A stretch of 64,000 nt of DNA from NCBI GenBank assembly GCA_020633975.1, contig JACKCR010000002.1, positions 2,232,001 to 2,296,000 of the forward strand, written 5' to 3'. The notes below the pieces were generated by a model. That model searched no databases. It was not told the origin of the DNA and saw nothing but the letters and a program-made list of their open reading frames with translations. Each line of letters opens with the position of its first letter. The stretch's first letter is position 1. Positions 51,578 through 60,892 of this stretch are shown here, one piece after another. The position numbers and the translations under genes were made by a program. Origin of the DNA: Candidatus Eiseniibacteriota bacterium (GTDB taxonomy: Bacteria > Eisenbacteria > RBG-16-71-46 > CAIMUX01).

Positions 51578-53461
51578 TCAGAACGAGACCGTTTCGCTGT
51601 CCGTACCCGTCGCGTCGCCCACCGTGTCCGTTGCGGTCACCGTCACGCTCGACGTCGACTGTTCTACGAAGGCCGTGCCGGTGAAGACCCCCTCGCCGAG
51701 AGACGTCATCGTGACGCTCGTCCCACCCAAGGAGACGCTCGGCGCATTGCCGGAACCGTCCGCCACCGAGACGAAGATCTGGAGATGGCGGGGCCGGCCA
51801 GGGTTCTTCAAGACCGAGAGGTCGACCCGCGGAGGCCCGACCGGGTCGCTCGTCACCGTGACGACACCCGACAGTCCAACCACGTCCGGGATCTCGTTCG
51901 CGTCGACATCCGATAGGAGAATCGCTGTCGGCTCGACGAGCGATTGCTCCCCTCTGCTTCCCAGGAGACTGAACTGGATCGTCGCGACCTCGCCGTCGCC
52001 CGCACCGAGCGTGCTCGCGTCCTCGAATCGCATCACTCCGCGCGCTCTTCCGGCTGCGACTGTTTGCATGGTGAGCACCATGCTGGCGCCGCGTCCCGAC
52101 GCTGTAGCGGAAGCGAAGGCCGTTACGTCGGGTTCGAAGTCGAGGTCGAACTGGAGCGCCTTCACGACGTCCGCGTTCTCCAGAGTCAGCGGCAAGGAGA
52201 CGCTGGTTCCGCCGACGCCGCCGGCAGATCCGACCGCGAGCACGTTCCGATTCGTCGCTGCGGTGATCGTGAAACTTCCCGACTCGTCCGTGGCAGAGTT
52301 CGCCCCATCGGATGCCGTCACCCGGATCCTTCCGGCGGCGGTCTGCGCGTTCGGCACCTGCCAGAGGAAGACACCCACGTTGTTTGGATCCACACCACTC
52401 TCCGAGTAGCTCGCGCCATCGTTGCCCGAGTACTCGATCGCGACGGAGAGCGGCTCCTCACCTCCCGAAGCCACATATTGGATCGTCGCAACACTCCCAC
52501 CGACGAAGGTCTCCCCACCCTGGGGCGAGACGAGGGTGATCACGGGCGGATCGCCGCTCCCTCCCGTCACGTTCATCCGGCCCGGAACACTCGTCGCTTC
52601 GAGTGCGTTCCCCGCCAGTCCGCTCAACATGAAGGCAGCCGTGGACACGTCGCTACTGCCCGCCGCTTCGAGCTGGAACGAAAGGCTGAGGATGGAACCG
52701 CTGCCGGCGGCGATCGTCTGGAGCCCCGACGGCTGGAGGAAGATCCGCACCGTTCCATCCGCGACGACGGCGCTGGAATCAGAGAAGGCAACCGCGCGTC
52801 CCAACCGGCTCACTCCGGTCAGAGAGAGGATCTCTGGATCGAAGACGACGTCCATCTCGAGACTCCGGACCACGTCTTCGTTCGCGAGACTGACGGAGAG
52901 CGCGGCCGCACTACCCACGGCACCACTGTTCGTCCCGATCGTCAGCGTGTTGCTCCCGGTCTCGGAGGACGTAACCGAGAAGGCACTCGAGACGGCGGAC
53001 GCCGGTGCGGTCGCTCCGTCGTTCGCGGTAACCCGCACCCGCCCGTTCGCGTAGGTCGCGTTCGGAACGTCCCAACCGACCGAGAAGCTGCCGTTCGCGT
53101 TCGTCGTCGACAGGATCTGCTGCCAGGAAACTCCGTCATTCGTCGAGTGATCGATCGTCACGGTCAGAGGCTGCAGATCCGGATCGAACACCGTGTACTC
53201 GATGTCCTGCCGACTTCCTCCGACGTACTGCTCCCCGCCGCTCGGCGCAACGATGGTCACAGTCGGCGGCGTGTCTCCTAGCGCCAGGGCCTCGTCGGCA
53301 AGACGGCCACCCGTTCCGCCCGACACGCCTACGAGGAGCAGGACCGGAACGAGGGCTGTCCGCCTCGGCACGAAACGATTTGCCCTAGAGGAGTTCGACG
53401 CGGAGCCACTGGACGTAGAACGAACGGCCCGATCCCAGAAGGCGGAGACGAAGCGATCCAT
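51578..53461 (-). CDS. Secreted protein with two cohesin-like and two Ig-like domains
   Basis: 627 residues from the ATG at 53461, which has GGGGAA five bases upstream. After a signal-type segment (TALVPVLLLVGVSGGTGG) the protein alternates two Ig/PKD-like domains (VTIVAPSGGEQYVGGSRQDIEY; ITLVSPQGGETFVGGSVATIQY) with two cohesin-like domains (SVSLANEDVVRSLEMDVVFD; SLPLTLENADVVKALQFDLD). Cohesins are beta-sandwich domains that bind dockerins. The dockerin is on the protease encoded two genes downstream. A C-terminal domain of about 90 residues ends without the FlgD-like tail. No carbohydrate-binding module is seen. Cohesin assignment rests on pattern; binding is an inference. Confidence 0.78.
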   Translation of the reverse strand: MDRFVSAFWDRAVRSTSSGSASNSSRANRFVPRRTALVPVLLLVGVSGGTGGRLADEALALGDTPPTVTIVAPSGGEQYVGGSRQDIEYTVFDPDLQPLTVTIDHSTNDGVSWQQILSTTNANGSFSVGWDVPNATYANGRVRVTANDGATAPASAVSSAFSVTSSETGSNTLTIGTNSGAVGSAAALSVSLANEDVVRSLEMDVVFDPEILSLTGVSRLGRAVAFSDSSAVVADGTVRIFLQPSGLQTIAAGSGSILSLSFQLEAAGSSDVSTAAFMLSGLAGNALEATSVPGRMNVTGGSGDPPVITLVSPQGGETFVGGSVATIQYVASGGEEPLSVAIEYSGNDGASYSESGVDPNNVGVFLWQVPNAQTAAGRIRVTASDGANSATDESGSFTITAATNRNVLAVGSAGGVGGTSVSLPLTLENADVVKALQFDLDFEPDVTAFASATASGRGASMVLTMQTVAAGRARGVMRFEDASTLGAGDGEVATIQFSLLGSRGEQSLVEPTAILLSDVDANEIPDVVGLSGVVTVTSDPVGPPRVDLSVLKNPGRPRHLQIFVSVADGSGNAPSVSLGGTSVTMTSLGEGVFTGTAFVEQSTSSVTVTATDTVGDATGTDSETVSF

Positions 53462-53688
53462 GTGCATTCCCCGATAGAGTCGCGCCCGCCACTTCGTGCG
53501 ATCCTTGGCACTCACGAGCGGGGCGAGACGTTGGGCCCGCTACTCAGCGGCGAGCGATGGCTCGACTCTATCAGGCGACTTCAGCACCGACAACAAGACC
53601 AGGACCCGCCAACCAGGCTACGGAAGAACGCCCGTACGAGTGAGTAACCGGCCAGGAGGGATTCAACGAGCAGTGCCTTGCCCCGCAC

Positions 53689-54759
53689 TCAGGCAGGTTG
53701 GACCCACCGGCTCCCGAACGTGAGGTCGTCGAGGTTCGCGACCGCGGGAAGGTCCAGTCCGTCGGACTCCCCGGCACGAAGACGCGCGAGGCCCACGACT
53801 CCGATCATCGCCGCGTTGTCGGCGCACAGCCTCGGCGCTGGATATGCGGCCTCGCCGCCGATCCTGAGAGCGAGCTGACTCGCCGCTTCACGTAAGGCGC
53901 GATTGCATGCCACCCCACCGGAGAGAAGGATCCGTTTGGTTCCCGTGAGGGTGCACGCCCGTTCGATCTTCCCGACGAGCACATCGATCACTGCGGCCTG
54001 GAAAGAGGCACACACGTCCGCGAGGAACGCCTGCGCCTCCGGCCGCCCCATGTCCCCGTCGAGTACACCTTCCTTTTCCACGTGGTACTTCACCGCCGTC
54101 TTGAGACCGCTGAAGGAGAAGTCGAGCGGCGCGTCCTTGTCGAGCCAGGCCCGCGGGTAGCGGAACGCGGACGGATTCCCGTTCGCTGCGAGCTTGTCGA
54201 CGACCGGCCCTCCGGGAAACCCCAGCCCGAGCATCTTCGCCACCTTGTCGAACGCCTCCCCCGCGGCATCGTCGCGGGTCGCCCCAAGGAGTTCGTACCG
54301 CCCCCACTCGGGCACGTGCACCAACTCGGTGTGCCCACCGGACGCGACCAGGCCCACGAACGGCGCCTCCCATTCGCGCTCGGCCAGGATTGCGGAGAGG
54401 TGCCCTTCGATGTGGTTCACGCCGACGAGCGGGATCCCGCGGGACATGGCGAGCCCCTTGGCACCAGCCAGACCCACGAGCAGACAGCCGATGAGACCCG
54501 GCCCGTGGGTCACCGCGATCGCGGAGATGTCTTCCAGCCGGACCTCGGCCAGGTCGAGCGCACGACGAACGGTGGGCAGAAGGAGCCTCAGATGTTCCCG
54601 GGACGCGAGTTCGGGTACGACTCCGATGTACTCCTCGTGCACGTCCTGACGAGCGACCACGTTCGATAGCACCGTGCGGTCGCCCCGCAGGACGGCCGCA
54701 CACGTGTCGTCGCACGAAGTCTCGATGGCGAGAAGCAGATCCGTTTCGCTGAAAGTCAC
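53689..54759 (-). CDS. tsaD: tRNA N6-adenosine threonylcarbamoyltransferase
   Basis: 356 residues from the GTG at 54759, which follows GGAG by six bases and lies 1 bp after the stop of the membrane-protein gene. ASKHA fold: LLLAIETSCDDTCAAVL, VVPELASREHL, and the metal site HIEGH in VGVNHIEGHLSA; further GLVASGGHTELVHV, FSFSGLKTAVKYHVE and LSGGVACNRALRE. TsaD attaches threonylcarbamoyl to A37 of tRNAs that read ANN codons. The other tsa genes are not in the window. It belongs to a three-gene minus-strand operon with a membrane protein and a small protein. Confidence 0.95.
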   Translation of the reverse strand: MTFSETDLLLAIETSCDDTCAAVLRGDRTVLSNVVARQDVHEEYIGVVPELASREHLRLLLPTVRRALDLAEVRLEDISAIAVTHGPGLIGCLLVGLAGAKGLAMSRGIPLVGVNHIEGHLSAILAEREWEAPFVGLVASGGHTELVHVPEWGRYELLGATRDDAAGEAFDKVAKMLGLGFPGGPVVDKLAANGNPSAFRYPRAWLDKDAPLDFSFSGLKTAVKYHVEKEGVLDGDMGRPEAQAFLADVCASFQAAVIDVLVGKIERACTLTGTKRILLSGGVACNRALREAASQLALRIGGEAAYPAPRLCADNAAMIGVVGLARLRAGESDGLDLPAVANLDDLTFGSRWVQPA

Positions 54760-54760
54760 G

Positions 54761-55804
54761 TCAGTCTCCAGAATCACGCGAAGGAGCCGGCGACGGGGCC
54801 GGCGCTGATGACGACGGCTCCGGGGCGGACGGCGACGCCGATGCGGGTGGCGAAGGCGGCGCTGGGGGTGGCGAGGGCGGCGACGCAGGTGGCGAGGGCG
54901 GCGACGCAGGTGGCGGTGGCACCGGTGCGGGTGGTGGAGTCGGCCGTGGTGGCGACGCCCCCGGGCCGCCAGACGTTGGGCCCCCTCCGTGTCCGGCTGC
55001 CGCCATCGCGGGACCGGGCCACCCGCCGCGACGAAGCGCCAGGAAGGCACCGACGCTTCCCGAGTCCGCGATCGCCCGCGTGGCGATCGCCCCGATGAAG
55101 AGGGCGAACAGGCCGACGAAGAAGACGAAGAACATCACGATCCGAAACAGAAGCAGCCGAAGACGGTTCCCGCTAGCCAGCCCCCAGCTGAGCCTCAACG
55201 CTTCGATCGGTCCCTTCTTTTCGAGCGCGACCGCGAACCGGCCGAAGTAGAGCCCGAGCTCGACGTACAGCAGCACCGGCAAGGCGAAGAACAACACGTA
55301 CAGGACCCCGATCATCACGAAGGCGACCCCGACTCCGTCCCAGTGATCCCACCGGCCCGACCCGATCACGGCCGCGGCGCCCCCGAAGAGGCCGAGCGGG
55401 AGCAGGGGCAGCGCGAGCGCGAACGAACTCCCCACCAGGATCGCGATCCGAAGGAGCATCCAGAGCAACATGTCGAAGAAACGATCTCCGGATCCGAAGA
55501 GCTTCTCGAATTCGGGGTGCTGCCCGTAGATGGCGCGGCCTGCGACTCGCAGATACCCAGGTGTGACGAACACCTGGAGAGCGAAGAAGAGCAGGCCGAA
55601 GACGCCGCCGCTCAAGACGGCGACGCCGAGAAGGTCCCAAGCCCAACGGGGCATGTCCCGCCAATCGTCCGAATCGACCCCGCAATGCGACCCCGACAGC
55701 ATGAGGATCACGGCCCCTAGGAGCAGAGGAATCGGAGCCCGCTTCAGGGCGCCCCAACCCGCTTCGATCGCGGTGCCGGGGGAATAGGCTTCACCGAATC
55801 GCAC
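54761..55804 (-). CDS. Polytopic membrane protein with Pro-rich C-terminal tail
   Basis: 347 residues, not assigned beyond a resemblance to integral membrane proteins of the glycerophosphoryl-diester-phosphodiesterase-membrane-domain or DUF975 type. About six hydrophobic segments: PLLLGAVILMLSG, LLGVAVLSGGVFGLLFFALQVF, LWMLLRIAILVGSSFALALPLLPLGLFGG (in parts), VAFVMIGVLYVLFFALPVLLYV and IVMFFVFFVGLFALFIGAIA. The last 85 residues are a Pro/Ala/Ser tract (repeated PPSPPAS units) encoded by a DNA repeat. It lies 12 bp after the small-protein gene and 1 bp before tsaD. Function unknown. Confidence 0.75.
   Translation of the reverse strand: MRFGEAYSPGTAIEAGWGALKRAPIPLLLGAVILMLSGSHCGVDSDDWRDMPRWAWDLLGVAVLSGGVFGLLFFALQVFVTPGYLRVAGRAIYGQHPEFEKLFGSGDRFFDMLLWMLLRIAILVGSSFALALPLLPLGLFGGAAAVIGSGRWDHWDGVGVAFVMIGVLYVLFFALPVLLYVELGLYFGRFAVALEKKGPIEALRLSWGLASGNRLRLLLFRIVMFFVFFVGLFALFIGAIATRAIADSGSVGAFLALRRGGWPGPAMAAAGHGGGPTSGGPGASPPRPTPPPAPVPPPPASPPSPPASPPSPPPAPPSPPASASPSAPEPSSSAPAPSPAPSRDSGD
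54867..54908. repeat. 21-bp direct repeat in the Pro-rich tail
   Basis: Two perfect copies of ggtggcgagggcggcgacgc+a at 54867-54887 and 54888-54908, flanked by degenerate copies. On the minus strand they encode the repeated Pro/Ser/Ala tract of the membrane protein. Confidence 0.8.
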
Positions 55805-55816
55805 GTTACCTCCCGC

Positions 55817-56170
55817 CTACCTTCCGATCAGTCGACGCCACCAACTCCCATGCCCCTCGGACCTCCCAGCGATCCGCGCCACGAGCCGTTCGAGCTGCTT
55901 GGCGCGGTCTCGCGCTTCCGCGGAGGCTCCCCGTTGGGTCGTCGCGTCGCAGTAGGACCGAACCTGCCGTTCGAGGGTCTCGATCTCGGGCGGAGAGAGC
56001 CGGAAAGGAGCCCGCTCGGAGGCGCCGAGGAGACAATCCTCGATCCGCTCGATCATCCCGCGGACACGAACCACCTCGGCCTGCTCGAACACTCGCTTCC
56101 GCATGTAGGTGAGTGCCTCGTGCAGGAGTTCGAGGTCTGTCCTCGTCAGCGTACCTTTGGTCTTCCCCAT
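55817..56170 (-). CDS. Small helical protein of unknown function
   Basis: About 117 residues from the ATG at 56170 (GAGGGA just upstream); the frame is open to 56326 but that part is low in protein character. Mainly helical: RTDLELLHEALTYMRKRVFEQAEVVRVRGMIERIEDCLL (read in parts) and DRAKQLERLVARIAGRS, with a tryptophan-basic end (GSWWRRLIGR). No signal peptide. It starts the minus-strand operon with the membrane protein and tsaD, with a 12-bp gap. A coiled-coil or adaptor role is possible; no family was recognised. Confidence 0.55.
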   Translation of the reverse strand: MGKTKGTLTRTDLELLHEALTYMRKRVFEQAEVVRVRGMIERIEDCLLGASERAPFRLSPPEIETLERQVRSYCDATTQRGASAEARDRAKQLERLVARIAGRSEGHGSWWRRLIGR

Positions 56171-56422
56171 TTCCCTCGTGACCTCGAACCGTGGCACCGG
56201 CCGCCCGGGCGGCCCCGGAGCGCTTCCCATCGATGTGAAGTTCCGAGCGTATCGCGATTGGGCGTTCGATGGCGTAGAAAACCGGGCGGTGGCGGAGAGA
56301 CTGGCAAACTCCAATCCGCAAACCATCGCCCCCCTTCCACCCGCACTCCGACTCCGGCATGATCGAGAGGAGCAGCTGCCGACCGGAGAAAGATACTAGT
56401 GTCAGCGGAAAGGACTCCCTCG

Positions 56423-58150
56423 ATGAGGTTCGTTTCGGGCCAGACTCCGTGCTCCAGAGTGATTGCTTCCGTCGCCACGCTGGCGGCAACCCTCTCGCTC
56501 TCCGCCTGGAGCGTCCCCGCTCTCGCGACACCTCGCGAACTCGTGCAGGAAGTGCAGGAGCTCTTGGGGTCGCAGCGGGCGAACGGCCTCCACTTCGCGA
56601 TGGAGTTCGTCCCGCTCGAGGCGACGGAACGGCGTGCCTCCGTCTCGGTCGCGCCGAACGCCCCGCTCATCCCCGCGAGTGTGACGAAGCTCGTGACGGC
56701 GACCGCGGCCCTCGAGGTGCTCGGACCGGCATACACGTTCGAGACGCGCATCTATCGGACCGGGCCGATCCTCGACGGGGTCCTCGAAGGCGACCTCAGC
56801 TTCGAGGGCAACGGCGACCCGTTCCTCGTCACCGAGCGCCTCTGGCTGCTCGCGCACCAGCTGCGCTCCGAGGGTCTGCAGCACGTTCGCGGAAACCTGA
56901 TCGTCCACGCCTCGGGATTCCCGCTCGAGGATCCGACAGCAGCCGAGAGCCTGGGAGACACCGATCGCTCCTACGCAGCGCGTCCCTCGGCCGTGGCCGC
57001 GAACTTCAACAGCCTCACGCTCCACGTCGGGCCTGGTGACGGCCCGGGAGCTCCCGCCGTGATCTCGGGCGACCCGTACGACCTCCCCTACCTGGAAGTC
57101 GATGCGGCCGGACTTCGCACCGGAGCGCCGGGCAGCCGCCTGGACTGGTCCTTGACGCTCGAGTCCACACCGGAAGGACAACGGTTCGAGAACTGGGTCT
57201 CACGCATCGAAGCTGCCTCCAGTGACTCCACCACGGTCGATCCCGTCTTCGTTCTCCCGGAGACGGCACTCGAGGTTGCCAGGGTCAGAGGAGTGATCCC
57301 GGTCGGCATCGAACCGCGCACCGCGTACCGACGCGCGCGCTACCCACTGCCGATGGTCGCGTCGCTCCTCGAGGCCGTTCTGGACGAGTTCGAGATCGAG
57401 GTGGAAGGCACGCTGCAGATCGACTCCCGGCCTCCCTCCGGCACGCCATGGACAACATTCCCTTCGGTTTCCGTCGCCGACTTGATCGACAACATGAACC
57501 GCTACTCGTCGAACTTCACCGCCAACCAGCTCGCCCTAGCCGTCCATCGGAAGTGGGCCGCGGCGAAGATGACGGACCTCGCGGAAGGCGACCCCACGGC
57601 GGGCACGGTCGCCGGAGAAGGCCGGCCCCACGGGGAGACAAGCGTGCCGAGATCGACCGAAGGCGCGGCCTCAGACCTCGACACCGAGGCAAGGGAAGCC
57701 ATGGTGCGGCTTCGCCTGGGGGATGCCGGAGGCTCCCTCACGAGCTGGCTCTCGGAGGCCGATCCCGACGCCGCGAAGGGGTGCCGGATCTTCGACGGCA
57801 GCGGCCTCTCCGTCGACAATCGCCTGACGGCCCACGCCCTCACCCAGCTCCTGGTCCGCACCTGGGACCAGCTCGCGTACCAGTCGAAGCTCCTCGCCTC
57901 ACTCCCTGGACCCGGCGAGCCCGGCACACTTCGCTCCCGATTCCGCGGCGGCAGAGACGAACCGGTCATCTTCGCCAAGACCGGCACCCTCTCCGATACC
58001 CGGGTGAGCAGTCTCGCCGGCTATTTCGAGGACGAGACCGGCGCGCCGGTCGCATTCAGCATCCTCCTCAACGCGGACTCCGGATCGATCTGGGACGTCC
58101 GCGCGATGATGGATCTCCAGGAGCGGTGGATCGAGGTGTACCGGAACTAG
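56423..58150 (+). CDS. dacB: D-alanyl-D-alanine carboxypeptidase (PBP4/DacB type)
   Basis: 575 residues. The ATG at 56423 follows GGAAAGGA and begins a signal peptide ending in PALA. The three penicillin-binding motifs are present: SxxK at Ser86-Lys89 (PASVTKL), SxN at 362-364 (YSSNFTANQL) and KTG at 519-521 (FAKTGTL). A long insert between the first two is usual for PBP4. A low-complexity insert of about 35 residues rich in Gly/Thr/Ser/Glu (57570-57705) follows the SxN motif and is unusual. The enzyme trims D-Ala from, or cleaves cross-links in, peptidoglycan in the periplasm. The sortilin-like gene follows on the same strand. Confidence 0.92.
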   Translation: MRFVSGQTPCSRVIASVATLAATLSLSAWSVPALATPRELVQEVQELLGSQRANGLHFAMEFVPLEATERRASVSVAPNAPLIPASVTKLVTATAALEVLGPAYTFETRIYRTGPILDGVLEGDLSFEGNGDPFLVTERLWLLAHQLRSEGLQHVRGNLIVHASGFPLEDPTAAESLGDTDRSYAARPSAVAANFNSLTLHVGPGDGPGAPAVISGDPYDLPYLEVDAAGLRTGAPGSRLDWSLTLESTPEGQRFENWVSRIEAASSDSTTVDPVFVLPETALEVARVRGVIPVGIEPRTAYRRARYPLPMVASLLEAVLDEFEIEVEGTLQIDSRPPSGTPWTTFPSVSVADLIDNMNRYSSNFTANQLALAVHRKWAAAKMTDLAEGDPTAGTVAGEGRPHGETSVPRSTEGAASDLDTEAREAMVRLRLGDAGGSLTSWLSEADPDAAKGCRIFDGSGLSVDNRLTAHALTQLLVRTWDQLAYQSKLLASLPGPGEPGTLRSRFRGGRDEPVIFAKTGTLSDTRVSSLAGYFEDETGAPVAFSILLNADSGSIWDVRAMMDLQERWIEVYRN

Positions 58151-58272
58151 CGTCGGGCGGCGCGTCCTGCGATGCACGCGCCGCCCCGGGGATGGTAGAC
58201 TCCTCAGACGGCAACGCGCCGCCCTGTGCAGGCGGCCCTCTCCGCTCCCCATCCGCGCCCGGAGGCATCTCG

Positions 58273-60885
58273 ATGCAGCAACGACTTCCCCTCGTCCTCA
58301 CCGCCCTTGCCGTCACATCGGCAGGCGCCGCATTCCTCCTCGCCCAGCAGGGTGCGTTCGGGATCGGACACGGTGACGAGTCGCCCTTTGGAATCCATGT
58401 CGGCCAGGTGACGGGAGAGCCGCTTCCGATCGACACGGACGGCATCTCCCCCGAGCCCACCGAAGTCGCAAGCGCCCAGGACGAGAGCGGCGACCAGAAG
58501 CGAGCGCGCGAGGAGTGGATCGAGTCGATGCACAAGGCGCCGGGAGTCGACTGGCGGGCGATCGACCGCGGTCACCGGACGGAGCTTGCGCTCGCGCGAT
58601 ACGCAGACATCGAGAACGGACTCCGCACCTCGAACTGGACGGAAGTGGGTTCGGCGAACCAAGCCGGTCACTCCCGGTCCGCCTGCCCGAGCCCGGACGG
58701 CAGTCGTCTCTACATCGGCTCCGCCAACGGCGGGTCGTGGCGGGGTGACATCGACGGTACGAACTGGTCACCGATCTCGGACGGACTCGGCTACGAAGTG
58801 AACCAGATCCTAGTAGCATCGAACGCCAGCGGCACGGCCGAGATCCTCCACATCCTCTCCAACGAGGGCGGCGTCGCGCAGCTCCACAGCTCGACCGACG
58901 ACGGCGCTACCTGGTTCGTCCCGACCCATCTCCCGACGGACTTCTACGAAGCGAAGCGGATGGTCCGAGACGTCTCCCAGCCGGGACGGGTCTACTTGCT
59001 CACCCGCGCCCGCAACACCTGGGAGGGAGGCGGCGGCTTCGACTACGGCTTCTTGCTCTATCGGTCCGACGACGGGGGGCTCGACTGGGATATGAAGTAC
59101 GTCTTCCCGGCCAACCCTCGCGCAGACGTCTGGATCGATCGGCAGGCAGGCGGAGCAGTCTGGGTTCTCTCAGGAAACACACTGCATCGGTCCCTCGACG
59201 GCGGGCTGACGTTCACTCAGATCGGCACCGTCCCGACCACCGGCACAGTGAACGACGTCATCCTCGACGCCAGCGAAGCCGGCGCACCGTCGTTCTACGG
59301 CATGATCAAGGAGTCGGGGGCCTACAAGCTCTACGGCTCGAGCAACGGTGGAGTCACCTGGACCCTTCGGCACACACCCAGCGACATGTGGGATCAGATG
59401 ATGGTCTCGATCTCGGACCCGAACACGGTCTTCTTCGGCGGGGTCGAGTGCTGGCGCTCCGTGAACGGTGGGAGCACGTTCAACAAGATCAACAGCTGGG
59501 GTGCGTATTACGGCGACCCCGCGAACCGTCTCCACGCCGACATCCGAGGGCTCGACGCCGCGATGGTCGGAGCGCAGCCGGCGCTGTTCATCAACACCGA
59601 CGGCGGCACCTACGTGAGCTACGACAACGGCGCGACGGTGCAGAACCTCTGTCTCCAGGGCGTCGGGATCAGCCAGTACTACGACACCTACACGAGCGGG
59701 ACGGATCCGTACCTGGTCCTGGGCGGCGCACAGGATCAGGGCTACCAGCAGTCGCTCCCCGGCCAGGGCACGCCGTACCTCCAGTTCTCGCAGCTCATCA
59801 GCGGTGACTACGCGCACATCGTCTCCACCGTGCGCGACCACAACCTCGCCTTCTGCGTCTACCCGGGGTTCATCCTCCTCCAGAAGCAGGAAGCCGCGCC
59901 GCAGGGGCTCCTCAACCTGGGCGACTTCCCGACCCCGAACCACCTCTGGCTCCCGCCACTCTGCGCAGATCCGGACGTGGTCGGCACGTTCTACTTCCTC
60001 GGAGACGGCCTCTACAAGTACGAGCGGATCGGGACGAGCTACTCGTTCGACATCACACTCAATCCGCAGGACTTCGGCAGCGGCTCGCTCTCGGGGATGT
60101 GCATCTCCCCCGCCGACTCGGACTACTGGTACCTGACCATGGACTCGGGCCAGCTCTGGTTCTCCCACGACGCCGGAGCGACCTTCACGAACCCCGCGCG
60201 TGGGCCCAACGGTCACTGGTTCCACGGCACGTCCATCGTTGGATCCCCGAACGACCGGGACCTCGCCTACGTAGGCGGAAGCGGCTATCTCGGCCACCCC
60301 GTCTGGAAGACGACCGACGGAGGAGCAACGTGGGAAGGGATCGGCGACGGACTCCCGAACACACTCGTCTACGAGCTCGTGCTCGGCGGCGTGAACCAGG
60401 ATGAACTCTTCGCTGCAACCGAAGTCGGTGCTTATCGTTACGACTCGAACCTCGGCACTTGGGAGAGCATCATGGGCACCGAAGCCCCACTCACCACGTA
60501 CTGGGGAGTCGAGTGGGTCCCGGAGATCAACTCCGTCCGTTTCGGAACCTACGGCCGCGGGATGTGGGACTACGCGCTCACGGATCCCGCGGACGTCGCA
60601 GACTACGGGCAGTCCAACCGGACGGGCCTCGCTCTCCGGACCTCGCCCAACCCGGCACGGAGTGAAGTGGCATTCTCGTTCGACCTGCCGGCCGATGCTT
60701 CGGTGACGCTCGAGCTGTTCGACGTCCACGGCAGGAGGCTCGACACAGTCGACGCGGGATCCCTAGGTGCGGGTCATCACGATCTCCCCTACCGGATGGA
60801 AGAGAGCTGGGCCAGGGGAACCTACCTCGCGCGGCTACGGGCGGGAGACCGAACCGACGTCAGGAAGATCCAGTTGGTCGACTGA
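58273..60885 (+). CDS. Secreted sortilin/BNR-repeat propeller with FlgD-like tail
   Basis: 870 residues; GGAGG lies eight bases before the ATG at 58273. A signal peptide (LVLTALAVTSAGAAFLLAQQ) is followed by many BNR/Asp-box-like repeats: SPDGSRLYIGSANGG, SSTDDGATWFVP, YRSDDGGLDWDMK, RSLDGGLTFTQI, GSSNGGVTWTLR, WKTTDGGATWEGI. These form a VPS10/sortilin-like beta-propeller. The last 80 residues are the FlgD/Por-type tail (RTSPNPARSEVAFSF, LFDVHGRRLDTV, ARGTYLARLRAG, RKIQLVD). No sialidase catalytic residues were recognised, so a binding or adhesive role is more likely than catalysis. The convergent repeat-protein gene ends 7 bp away. Confidence 0.85.
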   Translation: MQQRLPLVLTALAVTSAGAAFLLAQQGAFGIGHGDESPFGIHVGQVTGEPLPIDTDGISPEPTEVASAQDESGDQKRAREEWIESMHKAPGVDWRAIDRGHRTELALARYADIENGLRTSNWTEVGSANQAGHSRSACPSPDGSRLYIGSANGGSWRGDIDGTNWSPISDGLGYEVNQILVASNASGTAEILHILSNEGGVAQLHSSTDDGATWFVPTHLPTDFYEAKRMVRDVSQPGRVYLLTRARNTWEGGGGFDYGFLLYRSDDGGLDWDMKYVFPANPRADVWIDRQAGGAVWVLSGNTLHRSLDGGLTFTQIGTVPTTGTVNDVILDASEAGAPSFYGMIKESGAYKLYGSSNGGVTWTLRHTPSDMWDQMMVSISDPNTVFFGGVECWRSVNGGSTFNKINSWGAYYGDPANRLHADIRGLDAAMVGAQPALFINTDGGTYVSYDNGATVQNLCLQGVGISQYYDTYTSGTDPYLVLGGAQDQGYQQSLPGQGTPYLQFSQLISGDYAHIVSTVRDHNLAFCVYPGFILLQKQEAAPQGLLNLGDFPTPNHLWLPPLCADPDVVGTFYFLGDGLYKYERIGTSYSFDITLNPQDFGSGSLSGMCISPADSDYWYLTMDSGQLWFSHDAGATFTNPARGPNGHWFHGTSIVGSPNDRDLAYVGGSGYLGHPVWKTTDGGATWEGIGDGLPNTLVYELVLGGVNQDELFAATEVGAYRYDSNLGTWESIMGTEAPLTTYWGVEWVPEINSVRFGTYGRGMWDYALTDPADVADYGQSNRTGLALRTSPNPARSEVAFSFDLPADASVTLELFDVHGRRLDTVDAGSLGAGHHDLPYRMEESWARGTYLARLRAGDRTDVRKIQLVD

Positions 60886-60892
60886 CCTCCGG

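Noticed and set aside
57448-58272. Extension of the sortilin-like frame back to 57448
   Set aside because: It runs through the penicillin-binding protein gene in another frame and is Arg/Pro-rich; the ATG at 58273 has GGAGG and a signal peptide.
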